A DNA stretch of 64,000 nt from JAWSUT01 sp033549345. GTDB lineage: Bacteria > Bacillota > Dethiobacteria > Dethiobacterales > Dethiobacteraceae. The translations under genes were made by a program, and so were the position numbers. A model generated the notes under the pieces. That model saw only the letters and a program-made list of their open reading frames with translations. It did not search any database and was not told where the DNA came from. The stretch spans positions 1-64,000 of the forward strand of contig JAWSUT010000008.1 of assembly GCA_033549345.1 (NCBI GenBank), in the 5' to 3' direction. Shown piece after piece: positions 58,396 through 64,000 of this stretch. Positions within the stretch are counted from its first letter, which is position 1. Each line of letters begins with the position of its first letter.

Positions 58396-58424
58396 AATAC
58401 TGAAGTGTAAGGAATGGGTGAGGA

Positions 58425-59573
58425 ATGGCCAAACGCGACTACTATGAAGTTCTGGGCGTGTCAAAAGATGCGTCGCCGGAGGAGATTAAAAAAGCGTACC
58501 GGACGCTGGCGCGAAAGTACCATCCGGACGTGAATCCCGAAGATCATGGCGCTGAAGAAAAATTTAAGGAAGTAAAAGAAGCCTTCGACGTGCTCAGTGA
58601 CACCAATCGGCGTGCGCAGTATGACCGCTTCGGCCATGCGGCCGAAGAGGGGTTTGGCGCAGGTGGTGCCGGTGGCTTTGGCGGGTTCGGCCAGGGTGAT
58701 TTCTCCGGTTTTGGTGGCTTTGAAGATATTTTTGACACCTTTTTCGGTGGAGGCGGCCGTACACGCCGGCCCGGCGGGCCGCAGCGGGGCAATGACCTCC
58801 GCTATGACCTGGAAATTAAACTTGAAGATGCGGCATTCGGGCTGGAGACCACAGTCAGTATCCCCCGGTCCGAAAACTGTGAAACCTGCGGCGGCAGCGG
58901 CGCCAAGCCGGGAACCAGCCCGGAAACCTGTCAGCACTGCCAGGGCACCGGGCAGCAGCAGGTGGTGCGCAACACGGCATTCGGCCGCTTTGTCAGCGTG
59001 AAAACCTGTGATGTCTGCCGGGGTGAGGGAAAAATTATCAAAGAGCGCTGTCCTGACTGCCACGGCAGTGGCCGCATCCAGCGTGAACGCAAGATAGAAA
59101 TTAAAATCCCCGCCGGTGTGGACACCGGGTCCCGTCTGCGCGTCTCCGGTGAAGGGGAAGCCGGAAGCCGCGGCGGACCGCCGGGTGACCTTTATGTCAT
59201 CATTCATGTCCGGCAGCATAAGGTGTTCAGGCGGGAAGGGGACGATATTATTGTCGACATCCCTGTTTCTTTTGCCCAGGCAACTCTGGGTACGGAGCTT
59301 GACGTGCCTACACTTGACGGTAAAGCACGTTTGAAAGTCCCTGAAGGGACACAGCCCAATACGCTTTTCCGTCTGCGCGGCAAAGGAATTCCCCATCTGC
59401 GCGGTTACGGCAGCGGCGATCAGCACGTGCGGGTGACGGTTGATATACCCCGCAAACTCTCGGCAAAGCAAAAGGAACTTTTGCGGGAATATGCCAACAT
59501 TTCCGGCGAGTCGGTTCTGCAGCCGGAAAAAGGAATTATTGATAAAGTCAAAGACGCACTGGGAGGAAAATAG
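58425..59573 (+). CDS. dnaJ: Chaperone DnaJ (Hsp40)
   Basis: A 382-residue co-chaperone that delivers clients to DnaK and stimulates its ATPase. J domain with HPD (KYHPDVNPE), Gly/Phe-rich linker (residues 70-115), zinc domain with four CxxCxGxG-type repeats (CETCGGSG, CQHCQGTG, CDVCRGEG, CPDCHGSG) and two C-terminal beta domains. The ATG at 58425 has a weak GTGAGGA site. It starts 29 bp after dnaK. Confidence 0.97.
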   Translation: MAKRDYYEVLGVSKDASPEEIKKAYRTLARKYHPDVNPEDHGAEEKFKEVKEAFDVLSDTNRRAQYDRFGHAAEEGFGAGGAGGFGGFGQGDFSGFGGFEDIFDTFFGGGGRTRRPGGPQRGNDLRYDLEIKLEDAAFGLETTVSIPRSENCETCGGSGAKPGTSPETCQHCQGTGQQQVVRNTAFGRFVSVKTCDVCRGEGKIIKERCPDCHGSGRIQRERKIEIKIPAGVDTGSRLRVSGEGEAGSRGGPPGDLYVIIHVRQHKVFRREGDDIIVDIPVSFAQATLGTELDVPTLDGKARLKVPEGTQPNTLFRLRGKGIPHLRGYGSGDQHVRVTVDIPRKLSAKQKELLREYANISGESVLQPEKGIIDKVKDALGGK

Positions 59574-59574
59574 T

Positions 59575-60510
59575 GTGCGCTGGCTGGAATTAAAGGTTAC
59601 CACCGGCAGGGAAAGCAGCGAAGCCGTTGCCGGTAAACTAATGGACTTAGGTGCCGGCGGTGTGTCCGTTGAGGACAGCCTGGACTGGGCAACCGCCCGC
59701 AGAGAAGGACTGGGTGATATCTTTCCGGAAACCGTTGACGATGAAAAAAGTTCTGTAACAATACGGGGGTATTTACCCCCTTCATTTTTAGGTGCCCAAG
59801 AACGTGACCTGGAAGATTTTTTGCATCAGCTCCCGGCATTTGGTCTGGCCCCGGCGGCACTTGCTATTCGTGAAGTCAGTGATACGGACTGGGAAAACGC
59901 CTGGAAAGCATACTGGCACCCCACCCCTGTGGGTGAAAAGCTTTTAATTCTTCCCGCCTGGCAGGATGCGGGAGATTGGCCGGGACGCCTGGTATTGCGG
60001 CTGGATCCCGGTGCAGCCTTCGGCACGGGGACACATGAATCCACCCGGCTCTGCCTGGAATTTCTGGAAGAGACAATCAAGGGTGGGGAAACAGTTCTCG
60101 ATTTGGGCAGCGGCTCCGGTATCCTGGCCCTTGCCGCCAAACTGCTGGGAGCCGGTCAGGCCTGCGGTGTGGACATGGATGAGACCGCCGTGCGGGCAGC
60201 CAGGGAAAACGGGAAACGCAATCAGTTGGATGATGTGGGCTTTCTTTGGGCAGATTTACACAGGGAACAGTCCTGGGCAGAGCTGCAGCCGGCAGACCTT
60301 ATTTGTGCTAATCTGACGGCAGATGTGCTGATTGCCGTCAGGGACCGTTTACCCCTGGCGCTTCTGCCGCGCGGCCGCGTGATTGCTTCCGGCATTGTCC
60401 GTGGGCGTCTCGACGATGTAGTCGGTGCGTACCAAAAAGCAGGATATAACATACTGGAACAAAAAAGTGCCGGCGAATGGGTGGCGCTTTTAATGGAGTT
60501 GAGGCCATGA
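59575..60510 (+). CDS. prmA: Ribosomal protein L11 methyltransferase
   Basis: A 311-residue SAM-dependent enzyme that trimethylates L11. An N-terminal substrate-binding domain with SDTDWENAWKAYWHP is followed by PGAAFGTGTHESTRLCLEFLE and the Rossmann SAM motif VLDLGSGSGILALAAKLLGA, then DLICANLTADVL (NPPY-like site). The GTG at 59575 is chosen because GGGAGG lies 8 nt upstream, at the end of dnaJ; the longer frame is inside dnaJ. Its stop overlaps the rsmE start (ATGA). Confidence 0.94.
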   Translation: MRWLELKVTTGRESSEAVAGKLMDLGAGGVSVEDSLDWATARREGLGDIFPETVDDEKSSVTIRGYLPPSFLGAQERDLEDFLHQLPAFGLAPAALAIREVSDTDWENAWKAYWHPTPVGEKLLILPAWQDAGDWPGRLVLRLDPGAAFGTGTHESTRLCLEFLEETIKGGETVLDLGSGSGILALAAKLLGAGQACGVDMDETAVRAARENGKRNQLDDVGFLWADLHREQSWAELQPADLICANLTADVLIAVRDRLPLALLPRGRVIASGIVRGRLDDVVGAYQKAGYNILEQKSAGEWVALLMELRP

Positions 60511-61250
60511 GCCGTTTCTTTTATACTGCGGGCCAGCGGCAGGGTAACGAAGTAACACTCACAGGCGATGACGCAAATCACCTGCGGCGCGTACTGCGCA
60601 GCGGCCCGGGTGATGAGATTGAACTTTGTGACGAGGCCGGCGGGTGCCGCCTGGCCGCCATCACTGCGGTGGAAAAAGAAAGTGTATCCTGCCAACTTGG
60701 CATGCTGCTGCCCGACAGTGAGGCCAGGGTGCGTATTTATCTGGCATTTGCCCTCCTAAAAGGAGAAAAAACCGACTTTGTACTGCAGAAAGCCACCGAA
60801 CTTGGTGTGGCCGGTTTTCTGCCGTTTATCAGTGAACGGACAATTTCCCGCCCGGATAAAAAAACAGAGGCACGCCTGCAGCGCTGGGAGAAAATTATCC
60901 GGGCTGCAGCAGGCCAGTCCCGCCGTTCTCTCCTTCCTTCAATTGCTGCACCGCTTGACTGGACCGAACTTGTCAAAACGATTCCCGCATACCAAAAGGC
61001 AGTCCTTTTCTGGGAGGGTGAGAAAAACCGGCCGCTTGCAGCCGCGCTGGAAGGGATCTCACCCGCAGGAAACCTGTTATTAATTACCGGGCCTGAAGGC
61101 GGGTTCAGCAGGGAAGAAGCACTTGCTGCCGCAGACAGCGGTGCCTGTCCCGTCACACTGGGCCCCCGGATTCTGCGGGCTGAGACCGCCGCCCTGACGG
61201 CTGTGGCAGTTTCTCTCTACCAACTTGGGGAAATGGAGGGTAGGCCATGA
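60507..61250 (+). CDS. rsmE: 16S rRNA m3U1498 methyltransferase
   Basis: A 247-residue SPOUT-class methyltransferase. A PUA-like N-terminal domain (FYTAGQRQ...LTGDDANHLRRVLRSGPGDEI) is followed by the knotted SAM domain with ALLKGEKTDFVLQKATELGV, ERTISRPD, ITGPEGGFSREE and LGPRILRAETAALTAV. The ATG at 60507 overlaps the prmA stop by 4 nt, and its own stop overlaps mtaB by 4 nt, so the three genes are translated together. Confidence 0.95.
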   Translation: MSRFFYTAGQRQGNEVTLTGDDANHLRRVLRSGPGDEIELCDEAGGCRLAAITAVEKESVSCQLGMLLPDSEARVRIYLAFALLKGEKTDFVLQKATELGVAGFLPFISERTISRPDKKTEARLQRWEKIIRAAAGQSRRSLLPSIAAPLDWTELVKTIPAYQKAVLFWEGEKNRPLAAALEGISPAGNLLLITGPEGGFSREEALAAADSGACPVTLGPRILRAETAALTAVAVSLYQLGEMEGRP

Positions 61251-62539
61251 CAACCGCCGCTTTTCACACACTCGGCTGTAAAGTAAACCAGACGGAAACG
61301 GCAGCGCTGCAGCACCTGTTTGAACGTGCCGGTTATGATGTCGTGCCCTTTAACGATGCGGCGGACGTCTATGTCATAAACACCTGTACCGTCACCCATC
61401 TGGGAGACAGGAAATCAAGACAGATGATCAGGCGGGCAAGACGGACCAATCCTGAAGCTGTGATTGTGGTGACCGGCTGCTATGCCCAGGTTGCAGCCGA
61501 CGATGTGATGACAATTCCTGAAGTTGACCTGGTTATCGGTACACATTCCCGTGACCGGCTGCCTGAACTGGTCAAAGAAGCGGCGACCCGGCGGCTTAAC
61601 TGTGTGGCGCCGCTGGAGGAAAAACAGGGGTTTGAGCTGCTGCCCGCCGTACAGAGCGGAGAAAAAACACGGGCCTTCCTCAAAGTTCAGGAAGGCTGCC
61701 GGCAGTTTTGCTCCTACTGCATTGTCCCGTATGCGCGCGGGCCGCTCTACAGCCGCCCTCCTGCAGAAGCGGCAGAGGAAGCAGAACGTCTTGCCGCACA
61801 GGGCTACACTGAACTGGTGCTAACCGGTGTTCACCTGGGTTCATACGGTATCGACCTGTCCGGTGATGTGGCGCTCAGTGACCTGATTCGCCGGCTGGTC
61901 CCTATCGCCGGTATTAAACGTATCCGCATTTCTTCCATTGAACCCACAGAAATTACACCGGATTTGGTTGAGGTTTTCCTGGAACATGAAAAAGTCTGCC
62001 GTCATCTGCATATACCGCTGCAAAGCGGGGATGACGCCATCCTGCGCCGGATGAACAGAAAATACGATGCGGGAGAATTTTTGCAGCTGGTGCGCTGGCT
62101 GCGGATGCAGGTTCCCCTTATTGCACTGACCACAGACGTGATGGTTGGTTTTCCCGGAGAGAGCGATGAGCAGTTTGCCCATACACTGGACATGGTCAAT
62201 AAAAGCGGGTTCAGCCGCCTTCATGTTTTTAAATATTCCCCGCGCAGCGGCACACCGGCTGCGAAATTTCCCGGGCAGGTGCCGTACCGCATTAAGGACG
62301 AACGCAGCAAACGCCTGACTGAACTGGGAGAAGAGCTGGCCGCAAACTTCCGCCGTCAGTTTATCGGTCAGACCGTTCCGGTCCTTTTTGAGGAAAAGAC
62401 CGGTGACAATGAGCTGACGGGTTTAACGGAGCACTATGTCCGTGTAACGGCCCAAGCGCCGGAGACTTTGCTGGGGCAAATCGTGGAAACCCAGATTACC
62501 ACTGAACACCAGGATGGCCTTTACGGAAAGGTGACCTAA
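61247..62539 (+). CDS. mtaB: tRNA t6A37 methylthiotransferase MtaB
   Basis: A 430-residue radical SAM methylthiotransferase that converts t6A37 to ms2t6A in tRNA. UPF0004 domain with Cys11, Cys47 and Cys78 (first cluster), radical SAM cluster Cys151, Cys155 and Cys158 (GCRQFCSYC), LTGVHLGSYG, PLQSGDD and VMVGFPGESDEQF, then a TRAM domain. The ATG start overlaps the rsmE stop. Last gene of the heat-shock operon; a strong terminator follows. Confidence 0.95.
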   Translation: MTTAAFHTLGCKVNQTETAALQHLFERAGYDVVPFNDAADVYVINTCTVTHLGDRKSRQMIRRARRTNPEAVIVVTGCYAQVAADDVMTIPEVDLVIGTHSRDRLPELVKEAATRRLNCVAPLEEKQGFELLPAVQSGEKTRAFLKVQEGCRQFCSYCIVPYARGPLYSRPPAEAAEEAERLAAQGYTELVLTGVHLGSYGIDLSGDVALSDLIRRLVPIAGIKRIRISSIEPTEITPDLVEVFLEHEKVCRHLHIPLQSGDDAILRRMNRKYDAGEFLQLVRWLRMQVPLIALTTDVMVGFPGESDEQFAHTLDMVNKSGFSRLHVFKYSPRSGTPAAKFPGQVPYRIKDERSKRLTELGEELAANFRRQFIGQTVPVLFEEKTGDNELTGLTEHYVRVTAQAPETLLGQIVETQITTEHQDGLYGKVT

Positions 62540-62547
62540 GACAAACA

Positions 62548-62583
62548 AAAATCCGCCGGGATTATGATCCGGCGGATTTTCTT
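62548..62583. terminator. Bidirectional terminator between mtaB and the agrB-like gene
   Basis: AAAATCCGCCGG (62548-62559) pairs with CCGGCGGATTTT (62569-62580), with T-rich runs on both strands. Confidence 0.9.
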
Positions 62584-63202
62584 ATGATACTTTGGAATGA
62601 AAAATGGCATTGACTCCGTCAATCAGCCGGTAGCCCGGCGGTGTAAGCAGCAGGGACTGCCACAATAAACCCAGGTTTCCCGCAACAAACAGCTGCAGCA
62701 GGCCCGGTTTGGTGAAGATGTAAGAAGCTGCTCCGGCAGCCGCCCAGGAAAGCAGCATGATAAAAGCCAGCATGCGCAGCATTCTGCGCTGCGTGGGTGC
62801 TGTAATCGGCTTCTGCGGGACATCGGCCGGGACGCAAATAAAGGCAATTACCAGTGCCACTGCCGGCGGGCTAAAAATCCAGGCGGCAGAGCCGGACATA
62901 TTGCTCCCGAAAAGTACTGCAAGCCGCGCCAGTCCCAAGATGGCAGCTGTTCCCACCAGGGTACATGTCAGCGGGGTATGACAGTGAGCGCCGCCGCTGA
63001 CTTTTCTGTAGACCATCACAACAGACATAATAACCAGAGACTCACGCAAAAGCCCCAGAACCGTCGCAAAAACAACAACGGTCAGGATGCCTGCCAGAGT
63101 AAAAAGCAGCGTCTGCAGGCCGTAGCGGACAATTTCAGACTGAGACGTGTCAAGGCCGAGCTCTGAGGCCAGATGGGACAGAAACCTGTCAGCAGCGTTC
63201 AT
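62582..63202 (-). CDS. AgrB-like processing peptidase / accessory gene regulator B
   Basis: A 206-residue membrane peptidase family protein (about 5-6 helices). In staphylococci AgrB cuts the AgrD propeptide and makes the cyclic autoinducer. Catalytic His73 and Cys80 (RKVSGGAHCHTPLTC) have the same spacing as His77/Cys84 of S. aureus. ATG at 63202; the AAGGTG site is rather far upstream (about 13 nt). No agrD-sized peptide gene lies on either side: the terminator is directly downstream and the next gene 23 bp upstream. It follows a membrane protein and a histidine kinase on the same strand, so the three probably form one regulatory operon. Confidence 0.85.
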   Translation of the reverse strand: MNAADRFLSHLASELGLDTSQSEIVRYGLQTLLFTLAGILTVVVFATVLGLLRESLVIMSVVMVYRKVSGGAHCHTPLTCTLVGTAAILGLARLAVLFGSNMSGSAAWIFSPPAVALVIAFICVPADVPQKPITAPTQRRMLRMLAFIMLLSWAAAGAASYIFTKPGLLQLFVAGNLGLLWQSLLLTPPGYRLIDGVNAIFHSKVS

Positions 63203-63225
63203 CTGACAATCATCACCTTACTTTT

Positions 63226-63711
63226 TTAAAATCTGCCTGTAAACCGGGGCCCGGACAGATGAAAGCCCCGGATCCGCCAGGCGGCAAATGAAGCCAGTGC
63301 CAGCGTCAGAATCTGTGGCAGGGCTACAAGCACACGGATCATAGCATTTTCAGGCGCCATGATCGTTTCCACCGTAAGAGTTGTATAGTTGAGCACCAGT
63401 GTGACAAAGAAAGCTTCCGCGATTATGAGTAAAAGGAAACTGAGAATAAGGGCAACAAGTGATTTTCGGAAGCGAATGCCATAAAGAAGGCTGGTGTAGA
63501 CAGAGGCCAAAACGACGAGAATCATTGTATGATACCCCAGAGGTAAATCCAGCAGCCTTACAGCATAAGCCGATACGGCCTGGACGATGCCAAACAGAAT
63601 AGCCCTGTCAAGTCTGGGCCGGACACCGACAAACAGCAGGCCGGCCACACCGAGAAACACGGATTCGGGAAACGAATGAAACAGCAATGCGAGAAACGGA
63701 ACCTTTTCCAT
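63226..63711 (-). CDS. Polytopic membrane protein, possible sensor part of a kinase system
   Basis: A 161-residue integral membrane protein with five to six hydrophobic helices and no soluble domain (starts MEKVPFLALLFHSFPESVFL). The opening FHSFPE with five or six helices resembles the membrane-sensing halves of AgrC-like or Spo0B-associated kinases, but here it stands alone. The ATG at 63711 follows GAGGAGG; the longer frame to 63741 overlaps that site. It lies 16 bp after the histidine kinase stop and 23 bp before agrB. It could be the receptor module of that system; this is inference. Confidence 0.6.
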   Translation of the reverse strand: MEKVPFLALLFHSFPESVFLGVAGLLFVGVRPRLDRAILFGIVQAVSAYAVRLLDLPLGYHTMILVVLASVYTSLLYGIRFRKSLVALILSFLLLIIAEAFFVTLVLNYTTLTVETIMAPENAMIRVLVALPQILTLALASFAAWRIRGFHLSGPRFTGRF

Positions 63712-63727
63712 ATGTAACCTCCTCTTG

Positions 63728-64000
63728 TTATTGAGTTGCACCGTTATTTATCTCTGTACTGTGCAGTGGAAATGTGACGGTAAACTCTGTCCCCTCGCCC
63801 GGAGCGGTCTCAACAGCGATTGTTCCCCGGTGGGCAAAGATAATTGTCTGGGAGATGGGCAGCCCCAGGCCGGTTCCTTCGCTCTTGGTCGTATAAAAAG
63901 GGATAAAAATTTTCTCAGCCGTTTCAGCCGGCATGCCTGTGCCGCTATCGATAATTTTTACGGTGACATCGTTTTCATTACTCTCTGTGTAGACGGAAAT
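63728..64000 (-). CDS. Histidine kinase ATPase domain (cut by window edge)
   Basis: The frame is open from the right edge to the stop at 63728 and encodes 90 residues of a GHKL ATPase: TVKIIDSGTGMP (G1 box), IFIPFYTTKSEGTGLGLPIS (F and G2 boxes) and a closing VETAPGEGTEFTVTFPL. It is the C-terminus of a two-component sensor kinase whose sensing and dimerisation domains lie beyond the window. The F-box form and GTGLGL are typical of HPK4/NtrB-like kinases rather than AgrC (HPK10). It is upstream of, and presumably cotranscribed with, the membrane protein and AgrB-like gene. Confidence 0.88.
   Translation of the reverse strand: MSVYTESNENDVTVKIIDSGTGMPAETAEKIFIPFYTTKSEGTGLGLPISQTIIFAHRGTIAVETAPGEGTEFTVTFPLHSTEINNGATQ

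Noticed and set aside
58461..59603. 380-residue minus-strand frame opposite dnaJ
   Set aside because: Long open antisense frames are common opposite GC-biased chaperone genes. dnaJ on the plus strand is unmistakable.
1..64000. CRISPR array, tRNA or rRNA genes
   Set aside because: No regularly spaced repeat-spacer array and no cloverleaf or rRNA signature was noticed on either strand. A tRNAscan-SE/Infernal run would settle it.

Overview
The window looks like chromosome from an anaerobic, endospore-forming Firmicute of the class Clostridia. Sporulation and germination genes (gpr, spoIIP, yqxA, a gerA/gerB/gerC-type operon) sit beside a Gram-positive sortase and LPXTG-type surface protein, a Fur-controlled feoAB, a hybrid-cluster protein and a c-type cytochrome lipoprotein. 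The species cannot be fixed from sequence reading alone. A Dethiobacter-like or other deep-branching clostridial genome is my best guess.

Region 1 (1-5 kb) is mobile-element wreckage. The 3' end of an IS1634-type transposase abuts a Mu-like transposase gene and appears to have cut off its C-terminus. Next come a small Cro-like regulator and a divergent cI-like repressor, with three operator-like repeats between them. The outer end of the element carries two copies of an 18-bp terminal site and lies inside a truncated putP-type symporter gene.

Region 2 (5-17 kb) holds hcp, a cytochrome c lipoprotein, and what I think is the most interesting locus. A secreted transglutaminase-like protein sits behind a c-di-GMP-I riboswitch. 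A class D-like sortase is next. An LPRTA-anchored Cna-B/DUF11-type surface protein sits behind a c-di-GMP-II riboswitch with a consensus promoter. The surface-protein gene is damaged twice: by one in-frame TGA, and by an antisense group II intron in its last codon. A stand-alone acyl-CoA carboxyltransferase follows.

Region 3 (17-33 kb) contains leuS, comEA, a spore germinant-receptor operon on the minus strand, a UPF0182 membrane protein, a LarA-like racemase, rnhA, a DUF4349 lipoprotein and comEC.

Region 4 (33-45 kb) is an alpha-glucan locus: two glycosyltransferases, a nucleotidyltransferase/phosphohexomutase fusion whose mutase loop looks degenerate, three GH57 enzymes and a DUF4912 protein.

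Region 5 (45-64 kb) is the conserved holA - rpsT - gpr - spoIIP - yqxA - lepA - hemW - hrcA - grpE - dnaK - dnaJ - prmA - rsmE - mtaB block seen in Bacillus, interrupted by a feoA-feoB-zinc-ribbon operon. It carries a CIRCE operator before hrcA. At the right edge a histidine kinase, a membrane protein and an AgrB-like protease run on the minus strand.

A short palindromic repeat (TGAAGAC...GTCTTCA with a GGGGACAGGTTCC core) occurs at least five times, twice as inverted pairs, and supplies the stop codon of two genes. No tRNA, rRNA or CRISPR array was found.
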